Assembly: GCF_034355335.1 (NCBI RefSeq)
Contig: NZ_CP136422.1
Span: forward strand, 747,001-811,000
Length of the DNA stretch: 64,000 nt
From: Blautia coccoides
GTDB taxonomy: Bacteria; Bacillota; Clostridia; Lachnospirales; Lachnospiraceae
Reading direction: 5' to 3'
Within the stretch, counting starts at the first letter, position 1, and each line of letters opens with the position of its first letter. Below, in pieces: positions 31,643-39,537 of the stretch. The notes under the pieces were generated by a model that searched no databases, had not been told where the DNA came from, and worked only from the letters and a program-made list of their open reading frames with translations. The position numbers and the translations under genes were made by a program.

Positions 31643-32818
31643 ATGATTTACGTAGGAATTGATGTCGCAAAAGATAAGCATGATTGCTTTATCACAAACT
31701 CTGATGGCGAAGTCCTTTTCAAGGCTTTTACCATCAAAAACAATCTCGATGGGTTCGACGAGCTTTATCAGAAAATAGAATCCGTTATGGAAGATGCTTC
31801 TAAAGTAAAAGTAGGCCTAGAAGCCACTGGACACTATAGTTACAATCTTCTCGGATATCTGCTTGATAAAGGTCTGGCCACCTTTGTTATCAACCCGTTA
31901 CATACTAATCTGTACAGAAAAAGTCTAAGCCTTAGACAGACGAAAACGGATAAAGTTGATGCCCATACAATTGCTTCTATGCTAATGTCTGACGTGAACT
32001 TAAAGTCCTACTCAGACACATCGTATCACAACGAAGAGCTTAAGTCACTTACTCGCTATCGTTTTGATAAAGTTAAAGAACGCGCGAAGCTTAAAACATC
32101 TATATCCCGTCTTGTATGTATCCTTTTCCCTGAGTTAGAAAAGCTTGTTCCAACACTTCATCAGAATTCTGTTTATGAGTTACTCTACGAATTTCCTGGT
32201 GCAAAACAGGTAGCTAATGCACATCTCACAAGACTTTCAAATCTTCTTGAAACCGCATCTAAAGGCCACTACACAAAAGAAACCTCTATCGCTTTTAGAG
32301 AGGCTGCAAGAACCTCTATCGGTTCAAATATGCCAGCTAAATCGCTTGAATTAAAGCACACCATTAAGCTCATTAGAGAGCTAGATTCTGAAATCGAAGA
32401 GATTGAAAACGAGATTAAAGTCATCATGGATGAAATCAATTCTCCAATCCTTAGCATTCCTGGAATCAGCTATCGAATGGGTGCCATGATTATTGCTGAA
32501 ATAGGTGACTTTAGCCAATTCGACTCTCCAGATAAGATCCTTGCTTATGCAGGAATGTCGCCTTCTACCTATCAATCCGGCCAGTTAGATAACTGTTATG
32601 CCAGAATGGAAAAACGTGGTTCTAGATACCTTAGATATGCTCTGTTTAATGCAACCGCATATGTTTGTCTATGGGATCCAACCTACAAGGCTTATCTTGC
32701 CAAGAAACGAGCTGAAGGCAAGCATTACTATGTTGCAATGTCTCACGCGACCAAGAAACTAGTTCGGCTAATTTATCATCTCGAACGCACTGGACAGCAA
32801 TACCAAAAAGCAATCTAA
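31643..32818 (+). CDS. IS110-family transposase (distinct from the two other copies)
   Basis: A 391-aa protein. ATG 31643 is preceded by AGGAGG (31631-31636). DEDD motifs: YVGIDVAKDKHD, LEATGHYSYN and KTDKVDAHTIA. C-terminal part: ILSIPGISYRMGAMIIAEIGD and KRGSRYLRYALFNATAY. Intact. It is only distantly related to the copies at 4760 and 17109. It is the only plus-strand gene in the long minus-strand ICE region, a recent insertion between two ICE operons. Confidence 0.93.
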   Translation: MIYVGIDVAKDKHDCFITNSDGEVLFKAFTIKNNLDGFDELYQKIESVMEDASKVKVGLEATGHYSYNLLGYLLDKGLATFVINPLHTNLYRKSLSLRQTKTDKVDAHTIASMLMSDVNLKSYSDTSYHNEELKSLTRYRFDKVKERAKLKTSISRLVCILFPELEKLVPTLHQNSVYELLYEFPGAKQVANAHLTRLSNLLETASKGHYTKETSIAFREAARTSIGSNMPAKSLELKHTIKLIRELDSEIEEIENEIKVIMDEINSPILSIPGISYRMGAMIIAEIGDFSQFDSPDKILAYAGMSPSTYQSGQLDNCYARMEKRGSRYLRYALFNATAYVCLWDPTYKAYLAKKRAEGKHYYVAMSHATKKLVRLIYHLERTGQQYQKAI

Positions 32819-32844
32819 TTCTTCCAACATCATATCTTCTTGTC

Positions 32845-32870
32845 AGAGCATCATACTCGATGCTCTATTT
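32845..32870 (+). terminator. Hairpin after the IS110 transposase
   Basis: Eight-bp stem AGAGCATC / GATGCTCT followed by ATTTG. Probably within the IS right end. The rest of 32871-33021 is AT-rich with no gene seen. Confidence 0.5.
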
Positions 32871-33021
32871 GTCATGCAATTTTCAAGGTACTGATTGCGA
32901 TGAATAAGTCATCGCCACTATACTCAAAACATCTCTGTTTTTGAAACTATTTATTGACTTTCTTTAATAGTTAGTCTTATTTTATGATATAAAAATTATA
33001 TCGTATTAGTTAATCTTTTAC

Positions 33022-33050
33022 AATATAAAAGACCGCCCAAATGGACGGTC
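33022..33050 (-). terminator. Intrinsic terminator of an ICE operon
   Basis: GACCGTCC / GGCGGTC stem followed by TTTTATATTG on the minus strand, 35 nt after the 49-aa ORF. Between it and that ORF a scrap (TDSLISFMTQNR) of a gene like 29970-30191 is visible. Confidence 0.75.
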
Positions 33051-33084
33051 CAAGGTCATTAGCGGTTTTGGGTCATAAATGAAA

Positions 33085-33234
33085 TCAGAGAATCTGTAGT
33101 CTGATTCCATCTGTATAACGGATATGGTAGCGGTTTGCAAAATCCGTTTCAAATTTATTCTGTTTGCAAATCCCGTGTGCTTTTTGCACCTCAGTGTGTT
33201 TCAAAGCAATTTCTATTGGCTTCCTATTGCTCAT
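33085..33234 (-). CDS. Small basic protein (49 aa), unknown
   Basis: Begins MSNRKPIEIALKHTEVQKAH and ends TDGIRLQIL. The ATG overlaps the end of the upstream gene (ATGAGCAATAG), which favours translational coupling. The last residues overlap, in another frame, the paralogous fragment noted at 33064-33110. Confidence 0.45.
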   Translation of the reverse strand: MSNRKPIEIALKHTEVQKAHGICKQNKFETDFANRYHIRYTDGIRLQIL

Positions 33235-33790
33235 ATGATATACTATCATTTTCTTTTCCAACCAATGTTGATTTTGAGTAAATGAGCAGTTTTCCTTGTA
33301 AATCTATAGGGGAATCCGTCCAGGTGTCATTTTCATATATTCGCTGCGTCAGCGTATTATAGATGACTGGGTCTTTATCTAAATCAAATAGATCAACAAC
33401 TAGACAGGTCTGTAGATTAATGTATGGCCAGAGTGCCAGTTCCACCAGGCGGCGTAACTCTAGTGCCAGATGATGGATAGTTTCCACGTCATAAGTTCTG
33501 GAGAGGCTCTTCCCCATTTCTTTCAACAGCCCGGAATCGGCTATCGCTTGGTTTATGGCAGAAACCTGTTTCTCCAGGGAAATATCAGGATTGAGGATAA
33601 TTCCTTTTAGCACTACGTCCTTTGCAAATGCAGTAGCCGTTTGGCTGATTTTCAGCAGCAGCTCTTCATAAGCGTTCTTATACTGCGTCTTCAGGATGGC
33701 AGTCCCTACATATTCACGATTTTTCTTCAGAGTAGAGAGCAGTTTTTGCAAACTGCTCCCTAATTCATAAATATTTGATGTCAAGCGCAC
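33224..33790 (-). CDS. Helical 188-aa protein, unknown (ICE operon)
   Basis: Begins MRLTSNIYELGSSLQKLLS. Long helices, heptad-like in the first 130 residues. No motif recognised. Overlaps the upstream gene by 10 nt. Part of a six-gene operon with the methyltransferase. Confidence 0.65.
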   Translation of the reverse strand: MRLTSNIYELGSSLQKLLSTLKKNREYVGTAILKTQYKNAYEELLLKISQTATAFAKDVVLKGIILNPDISLEKQVSAINQAIADSGLLKEMGKSLSRTYDVETIHHLALELRRLVELALWPYINLQTCLVVDLFDLDKDPVIYNTLTQRIYENDTWTDSPIDLQGKLLIYSKSTLVGKENDSISYEQ

Positions 33791-34026
33791 ATCACCTCAG
33801 TATTTGCCTTAATAAAGTTTAATTGGTAAGTAGTGTTATATGTTTCAAACAGAATGCCGTCTGCTGAAACCGCCCAGATGCATTGGACAGGAGAAGTAGT
33901 GACAATCTGATTACCATAGCAAATCCATGCCCGGTCACCTAACTTTAAAGGCAGGGATAATGTACCCGTTATAATACGATGTTTCTTTTTTTTGCTCGTA
34001 ATTGATATAAATTTTTGGTTATTCAT
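33781..34026 (-). CDS. Small beta-rich protein (81 aa), unknown
   Basis: Begins MNNQKFISITSKKKKHRIITG, then alternates short strands (LSLPLKLGDRAWICYGNQIV), possibly an SH3-like barrel. ATGA overlap with the upstream gene. Confidence 0.6.
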   Translation of the reverse strand: MNNQKFISITSKKKKHRIITGTLSLPLKLGDRAWICYGNQIVTTSPVQCIWAVSADGILFETYNTTYQLNFIKANTEVMCA

Positions 34027-34259
34027 TTCATGACTCCTTTCTCAATAAGTTGTACACATACATCTGGATACCGATCCAGTGCTTGATTACAGGAGAGCCC
34101 TGTAATCAAATAAGTGTTGTAGATGGGACAAGTGTTACTGCAGTGATAATAATGCTTTGAGGGGCAGAATGCATCACGCATAGCTGCCAGTTCTTCTGAA
34201 ACATGTAAACCAAATACACGGTTTGAGAAAGCAATTAAGGATTCATTTGTTCTCTTCAT
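34023..34259 (-). CDS. Cys-containing small protein (78 aa), unknown
   Basis: Begins MKRTNESLIAFSNRVFGLH. Contains CPSKHYYHCSNTCPIYNTY, a His/Cys cluster that could bind metal. Lies 12 nt after the methyltransferase gene. Confidence 0.6.
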   Translation of the reverse strand: MKRTNESLIAFSNRVFGLHVSEELAAMRDAFCPSKHYYHCSNTCPIYNTYLITGLSCNQALDRYPDVCVQLIEKGVMK

Positions 34260-34271
34260 TATAAGCTCCTT

Positions 34272-35327
34272 TTAAGCAACCACATAGTTTAAACAGTAAC
34301 AGCCACGGGATACTAAAATATACTCCTCTGGGTGTTCGTATAAAGTTGCTCGGATCCGTTCTTGGAAATGCGCATTTCTCAGTGACTTTGGGTGATTTCT
34401 AAGTAACTGATACAAATCAGTAAGACTGGCGGTGCCGCCCACATTTTCCATAGTCATCCGGATTAAATGATGCCAGGTCAAAGACTCGATATCCACATTG
34501 CTTACAGAAAATTGGTTATCCACCTTCCAACTGAAGGGAATCGCAAGGGCATCTTGTTTGTGGTATATCAGCATATACTCCGTCACGATAGGTATGAAAG
34601 GTTTTCTATATGTCCGGTTATCAGAAACGCAGTTAAACTGCCCCTTTACTATAAAGGACTCAAAACTGCCCATCCGCATGATGTCATGCTGGATACTGTA
34701 AAAATTTCCTTTGGACCGTATATCACCAACTAATATTGCAAGGCGTCCGTCTTTCCTAAGCGCAAGGAATAATTTCCGGATACAAGAATTTAGCTTTTCC
34801 AGGAAGTCCTCATAGTTTTCACATCGGGATAAGTCGTCTGGATGAGGCTTTCCCCACATATTTCCGCTGTATTTGACAATGTCATGGTATGGTGGATGAA
34901 AGAAAATCAGATCTGCAGAGTCATCCACCTCATGTTTCAGTGCGTTCCAGTTTCCCCGACCTGCCGCAGGAGCAGGATTCAGATCATATAAAAGTGATCT
35001 TACATGATAGCGGTCTGCAACAGCTTTGGATGTGCCTGACCCGCTCATGGGATCCAGTAGCGTGAAGGAATTAATGTCTTTTCCATAATAGCGTTTATTT
35101 TCCAGAACATAGTTTAAGACGGAAGCAATAACCTCTGGGGAACAGTTGCCTCGCCAGTGGTTGTCGCCTCCTTCACCGCGTGTAGGAAACGCCATAAATG
35201 AAGTCAAATCTTTTCCAACACGTTTTCGTAGATCTGCAGTTCCGATTGTTTGTACAATGGATTGCCAATCTGAACCGAATTCCTGCTGTAAAAGCTGTAT
35301 AGCCTTTTGGACAGCCTGATTATCCAT
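34272..35327 (-). CDS. DNA methyltransferase-like protein with HPPY catalytic motif
   Basis: A 351-aa protein. SAM-binding motif I is LDPMSGSGTSKAVA (residues 91-104), and motif IV is FFHPPYHDIV (His144-Tyr147) instead of the usual D/N/S-PP-Y/F. A KDGRLAILVGD strand-turn follows. The C-terminus (residues ~275-351) looks like a winged helix (TSLTDLYQLLRNHPKSLRN...). It could be an N4-cytosine/N6-adenine DNA modifier or an RNA/nucleotide modifier. No restriction endonuclease is adjacent, so an orphan, possibly anti-restriction, role is plausible. Confidence 0.75.
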   Translation of the reverse strand: MDNQAVQKAIQLLQQEFGSDWQSIVQTIGTADLRKRVGKDLTSFMAFPTRGEGGDNHWRGNCSPEVIASVLNYVLENKRYYGKDINSFTLLDPMSGSGTSKAVADRYHVRSLLYDLNPAPAAGRGNWNALKHEVDDSADLIFFHPPYHDIVKYSGNMWGKPHPDDLSRCENYEDFLEKLNSCIRKLFLALRKDGRLAILVGDIRSKGNFYSIQHDIMRMGSFESFIVKGQFNCVSDNRTYRKPFIPIVTEYMLIYHKQDALAIPFSWKVDNQFSVSNVDIESLTWHHLIRMTMENVGGTASLTDLYQLLRNHPKSLRNAHFQERIRATLYEHPEEYILVSRGCYCLNYVVA

Positions 35328-35341
35328 ATATACCTCCTCTT

Positions 35342-35878
35342 TTATATCAGTGCAATTTCCCGGAGCCTTTTACGCATATTATAAAAACAGTGGTTTACTA
35401 CATAGGGAGTCATACTACATAATTTTGCGATTTCCCTGTATGTGTAGCCCTGTGCTTTTAAATGTACGATAGTTTTCTCCTTTGGTGATAAAAGAGCAAG
35501 CAGGTTGACAAGGAGTGTTTGATTATCCATTGTCTCTGCAATCATAGACATTCTGTCCGGAAGAAAAGTGTCCAACGAGTTTGATTCAAGATCCTCATGA
35601 TACTCAGCCATATTTGCTCTTCGTTTTGAACGATTCTGATAAATGTACTCTTGAATCACACAGTCTTTCATTTTACGCCATGCGATTGTAGAAAATTTGA
35701 AACGTGACAATTCTGGTTTTTCCAGGTATTCCCGCACGGCTTTCAGGTAGCCAAAAATCACAACATCATAAAACTCAGATTCATCTAAGCGGTTTAATCG
35801 CAAAAATCTGTAAACCAGATTGTGATGCTCAGCTGCATATTCCTTTTGTTCCATTGTTAGTGCACTTAAATGTATCAT
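35342..35878 (-). CDS. Sigma-70 family factor encoded by the ICE
   Basis: A 178-aa protein. The region-2-like N-terminal half (HHNLVYRFLRLNRL, DVVIFGYLKAVREYL, FSTIAWRKMKDCVIQEY) and region-4 HTH (LSPKEKTIVHLKAQGYTYREIAKLCSM) are clear. Starts 15 nt before the methyltransferase operon genes. Probably directs RNA polymerase to ICE promoters. Confidence 0.8.
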   Translation of the reverse strand: MIHLSALTMEQKEYAAEHHNLVYRFLRLNRLDESEFYDVVIFGYLKAVREYLEKPELSRFKFSTIAWRKMKDCVIQEYIYQNRSKRRANMAEYHEDLESNSLDTFLPDRMSMIAETMDNQTLLVNLLALLSPKEKTIVHLKAQGYTYREIAKLCSMTPYVVNHCFYNMRKRLREIALI

Positions 35879-35903
35879 ATGTTTTCTCCTTATTCTTCAG
35901 ATT

Positions 35904-36428
35904 TTAAATTAAACGATGGCTTAAAGTAGCAGCCACTAATTTAGCGCTTCCTAATTCCATAGCAGTCAGCACTTTTCTCTTGCGAGGAAAGAGAACCAGG
36001 GCTAAATTTGATAATCCTGAATCGGATCCCTTAATTGGGAATAAAGCGGCCATTGGTTCTTTGATCTGTGGAAATATATTTATATAGGAGTCTTCAGTGA
36101 GGATGATTTCTTCTCCTTTTCTCACATGTTCTGCCAGCAATTCCGGAATTGGGCAGCGAGTGGAAATACAAATACCTTTTACGCCAAGGATCATGCTGTC
36201 TGTACATACCAACGCTCCGCAGGGAACAACCTCGAAAAGAATATTGAGGAAAGCCTTAATTTCTTTATCATTTGGTTCAAAAGGGGAATATTTATAGAAC
36301 TGGATGTTTTGCCCATCTATTTCTATCCCCAGTGGGTCTCCCGGATTAATATTCATTGTGCTTCGGATTTCCGAGGGAATAACAATTCGCCCATGGGAAT
36401 CCACATGCCTTACGATTGCAGCTTTCAT
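35904..36428 (-). CDS. SpoVT/AbrB-like transcriptional regulator
   Basis: A 174-aa protein. The N-terminal swapped-hairpin AbrB domain (RHVDSHGRIVIPSEIRSTMN, then NPGDPLGIEIDGQNIQFYKY) is followed by a C-terminal GAF-like sensor region, the layout of SpoVT. Preceded by its own terminator, so it heads a transcript with the sigma-like factor. It may tie ICE gene expression to growth stage. Confidence 0.85.
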   Translation of the reverse strand: MKAAIVRHVDSHGRIVIPSEIRSTMNINPGDPLGIEIDGQNIQFYKYSPFEPNDKEIKAFLNILFEVVPCGALVCTDSMILGVKGICISTRCPIPELLAEHVRKGEEIILTEDSYINIFPQIKEPMAALFPIKGSDSGLSNLALVLFPRKRKVLTAMELGSAKLVAATLSHRLI

Positions 36429-36448
36429 TTTTATCCTTCTTTCTGATA

Positions 36449-36472
36449 CAAAAAGAAGCAGGGGACCCTGCT
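36449..36472 (-). terminator. Intrinsic terminator
   Basis: AGCAGG / CCTGCT stem with 4-nt loop followed by TCTTTTTG on the minus strand, between 36494 and the SpoVT-like gene. Confidence 0.8.
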
Positions 36473-36493
36473 CCTTTCGTACACATTTATTTT

Positions 36494-37171
36494 TTACGCA
36501 GCATTTTGATTAAGTGCAGACTGCTCGTTTTGTATTTGTGTTGCCAGCCGCTGCTTTCCAGGCGAAATCAGATTCTGTGCAATAATATGTTCCCATTCAT
36601 TAATATAAGAATCCACACGCTTCAGGAGGGAGAAAAGTCCCATGTCTGTCAGCATAATAGAAGCCGTTTTTTCAGGAACAAAAGAATTAGCCTGCAGGTA
36701 AGCACCGCCGGTCGAATTTGTAACACGTACACCTTTCCCGTTCACAATTTGGATACTCCAGGGATTATTCATCGGGCGGTTATTTGCATCAAAAGGTCTT
36801 CTGGCAATGGTGAATTTTCTTGCAATACTTAGCCCCTGTTCATCAGGTATGCCAAAAATTTTTGTGTCTGTCCAGAAATATTCCAGAAAACCCGCTGTTA
36901 TTCTGGTTAACAGAAACTGGATTTGTTCTGGTGCCAGATTATACTGGGTAATGATATTTTGGGCGCCTGTACCATTGGAGTAATCTTGGATACTCACTGA
37001 AATTAATGAATGTACCTTCCGGTTATTTTCTGTATACTCACCTGCAGCATGCAGCTGAGCGTAATGTGTATCAGATGCATAACGCAGGCGGTCATAAAAA
37101 GCAATAAGGTTTTTGCCGGTTTGGAGTTTACAAATCTGGTCGGTATACCTTTCTTGGTAATTCTGAGTCAT
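36494..37171 (-). CDS. ICE protein of 225 aa, unknown function
   Basis: Begins MTQNYQERYTDQICKLQTGK. Mixed alpha/beta, with FTIARRPFDANNRPMNNPW in the middle and a Gln/Asn-rich tail. No family recognised. It lies 18 nt after the VWA gene and is last in the MoxR/VWA operon, so it may be a co-factor or substrate of that pair. Confidence 0.65.
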   Translation of the reverse strand: MTQNYQERYTDQICKLQTGKNLIAFYDRLRYASDTHYAQLHAAGEYTENNRKVHSLISVSIQDYSNGTGAQNIITQYNLAPEQIQFLLTRITAGFLEYFWTDTKIFGIPDEQGLSIARKFTIARRPFDANNRPMNNPWSIQIVNGKGVRVTNSTGGAYLQANSFVPEKTASIMLTDMGLFSLLKRVDSYINEWEHIIAQNLISPGKQRLATQIQNEQSALNQNAA

Positions 37172-37189
37172 TCACGTATCCCTTCTTTC

Positions 37190-39268
37190 TCAAATAAGAT
37201 ATTGTTTTACAAGTTGTACCATGTTCTTTGGAAGGTCTTCTAAATTTGTAATATCCAAAAAATGATCACCATAAATCCGTTTGATATTATCTTTGTCATT
37301 ACCTATAGCTGCAGCAAAAATAGTGATCCTCTTCCTGGCGTATTCCTGCTTGATGGCTCTAAGGTCTGCTTCAGCTTCCGTTCCGCTGTAGCCTGCATCA
37401 GCAGGCTGACCGTCAGAGGAGATAATAAGCAGTTTTTGCTCTGCAGGCTGTGTCAGTAACCGTTCTGCCACAAATCTAAGAGCAGCTCCATCTCGGTTGC
37501 CATTTCTTGCGCTCATGTCCATGATGCGGAAGCAATCCTGATTATCTAAGGAATCAAATTCAGCATAGGAATAGAGTGCGACACCACGCTCATTTGTGCT
37601 GTGCCCATAAATTGTAATGGGAACACCGAGGTTTTTACAGAAATCCTCAAGAACGATAGCGGTTTTACAGGTATGGGTAATTCGGTTGTATCCTGCCATG
37701 GAACCACTTTCGTCAGCCAGAAAGGCGACTGCCAGTTTCATCCGGTCAGTGGGCAGATGGGTTCTGCTGAACAGAGCGCCGTCGATTCGGTGATAAGCCC
37801 TCATATCCAACCGTTTTCCCATAAGCAGGTATTTTTGCTTGCCGCCTTCAGCTTCAGAACGCAGGATAGGTGCCACCGTTTTTTGGAGACGTTTAGATAT
37901 CCGCAGAAGCTCTGGTGCTATGTGCTGGTAACCAGTTATCATATAGTCTGGTACATCAGTGATTCTGTTTATAGTCAGATGGATACCCTTATGGGCATTT
38001 CCATAGTGCAGCTTATCAGCTTCAGCCTGTAATTCGTCGGAGAGTTTTTGTTCGCTTTGTACGATGGCTTTTTTTTCAGCAACTTTATGCAGAATGGAAA
38101 AAAGGTCATCTGCAGCCTTTTTATATCCACTGCCGGCGTACTGTTGGTTATAGGTAATGCCAGGGTTTTTGCCATCTACAATAGAAGTAGTCTTGGCAAG
38201 CTGGATTCTTTCAGTTTCTTCTTGTAGCACTTCCTTGATTTCTTCTTTATCCTGTCGTATTTTTACTGGAGACAGAGCTTTGCCACCGGTGTTTTCATGA
38301 GCATTATTGCAGCATGTCTCAGGCAGCGGCAGACCATTTTGTATCTGGCTTTCAAGCGTATTCGCCAGACTACCGCTGGCAGAATTTTCGTCCTGATGCT
38401 TTAGAGCGTCTTCCATTTCCTCAACAAGAGGTTCGATATACTTCCACAAAATGACCAGGATATGATTGGTTGCCCTTAATCGCTCTTTTATGTCATCTTC
38501 ATAAACAGAGAAGTCAACGTGAGTCGTACAGGCTTCCAAATCCTCCAGGTAAGGTCCGGTGTAATCCGTTATGTTGTTGACCGTACCGGCCCTGCAGTAT
38601 TGAAGCAACAGATTACAAAGGACAGAAAAATCCTTGTATCCATCGTCCTGTTGCTTTTCAATAGGCGGCACCTGCTCACACATCCTTAAATTGTTTAGCT
38701 GGATTCCCCGTTTAAAGCTGCCGGGGAAGTCTGTGCACATCCGGTTCTCCACATATATATCTTCTAATATATTGTGGATGTACGCTGCGCATTGCGTGAG
38801 TGTTAAACAAACGGCCTTTTGCTTTTCTTCCATTGCCTCTGTGATTGCTGCCAGGTTTTTCTGATACTGCAGCTCGGTTATGGTGGGGGCATCTGGATAA
38901 AAAGTTCCATTTTGCAAAGAATTCAAATACATGTTTCTGGATACAAAATCAGTGTATAGAAGATGTCCAATTTCATGCCCATTAAGCCCTGTTAGGCTTT
39001 GGTCACGCAGAAACCGTGATGGAAAGCTTTGGGTAATCATGTTTGCAGCATTGATAAAAATTGAATTGTTGTCCGTATGCCCAATGTCTGCACTTTTTTC
39101 ATCCCAGGCAATTAAGACAGACAATCCCCACTTATAACGTTTGGTAGCTGCTTCCGCAAGTGATGTTTGATGTGACTGATAGAGGGAGGACGTAAATAAG
39201 TCCTCATCTGATATACTGTCCTCAAGTTCACGTATTTGCTTTTGGAGCAGTCGGTAATTACTTCTCAA
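37190..39268 (-). CDS. VWA-domain protein, partner of the MoxR-type ATPase
   Basis: A 692-aa protein. The first ~130 residues contain GHEIGHLLYTDF, a HExxH zinc-peptidase-like motif. The middle is helical and acidic. The C-terminal VWA domain has an intact MIDAS, DESGSM (Asp519) and later SSDGQP. The pattern resembles CobT/BatA-like VWA partners of AAA ATPases. It overlaps the XRE gene by 4 nt and follows the ATPase gene in one operon. MoxR-VWA pairs remodel or load metal into target complexes; the target here is unknown. Confidence 0.85.
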   Translation of the reverse strand: MRSNYRLLQKQIRELEDSISDEDLFTSSLYQSHQTSLAEAATKRYKWGLSVLIAWDEKSADIGHTDNNSIFINAANMITQSFPSRFLRDQSLTGLNGHEIGHLLYTDFVSRNMYLNSLQNGTFYPDAPTITELQYQKNLAAITEAMEEKQKAVCLTLTQCAAYIHNILEDIYVENRMCTDFPGSFKRGIQLNNLRMCEQVPPIEKQQDDGYKDFSVLCNLLLQYCRAGTVNNITDYTGPYLEDLEACTTHVDFSVYEDDIKERLRATNHILVILWKYIEPLVEEMEDALKHQDENSASGSLANTLESQIQNGLPLPETCCNNAHENTGGKALSPVKIRQDKEEIKEVLQEETERIQLAKTTSIVDGKNPGITYNQQYAGSGYKKAADDLFSILHKVAEKKAIVQSEQKLSDELQAEADKLHYGNAHKGIHLTINRITDVPDYMITGYQHIAPELLRISKRLQKTVAPILRSEAEGGKQKYLLMGKRLDMRAYHRIDGALFSRTHLPTDRMKLAVAFLADESGSMAGYNRITHTCKTAIVLEDFCKNLGVPITIYGHSTNERGVALYSYAEFDSLDNQDCFRIMDMSARNGNRDGAALRFVAERLLTQPAEQKLLIISSDGQPADAGYSGTEAEADLRAIKQEYARKRITIFAAAIGNDKDNIKRIYGDHFLDITNLEDLPKNMVQLVKQYLI

Positions 39269-39525
39269 AAATTATCCCTCCTTTTTCTTTCTAAATCTTT
39301 TGTTAACAGGTCTTCGACTGTGCAATGGAAGTACGCTGCAATGACATAAGCAGCATGAGCATTGGGGAATGTCCGCCCAAGCTCATAGTTTCTAATACTG
39401 TACGGTGGAAGATTCAAAATTCTTGCTAAAGATTTTTGGGACATTCGGTTTGACATGGATTTTCGGAGATATCGGAGATTTCTCATGAAAAAATCCTGAG
39501 TGGTTATTTCTGTGATTTTTTGCAT
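39265..39525 (-). CDS. XRE-family HTH protein between ATPase and VWA genes
   Basis: An 86-aa protein with a Cro/C1 HTH (NRMSQKSLARILNLPPYSIRNYELG) and a short C-terminal helix. Twelve nt after the ATPase gene, 4-nt overlap with the VWA gene. Its presence inside the operon suggests autoregulation or a DNA-targeted role for the pair. Confidence 0.8.
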   Translation of the reverse strand: MQKITEITTQDFFMRNLRYLRKSMSNRMSQKSLARILNLPPYSIRNYELGRTFPNAHAAYVIAAYFHCTVEDLLTKDLERKRRDNF

Positions 39526-39537
39526 CGTATGCCTCCT

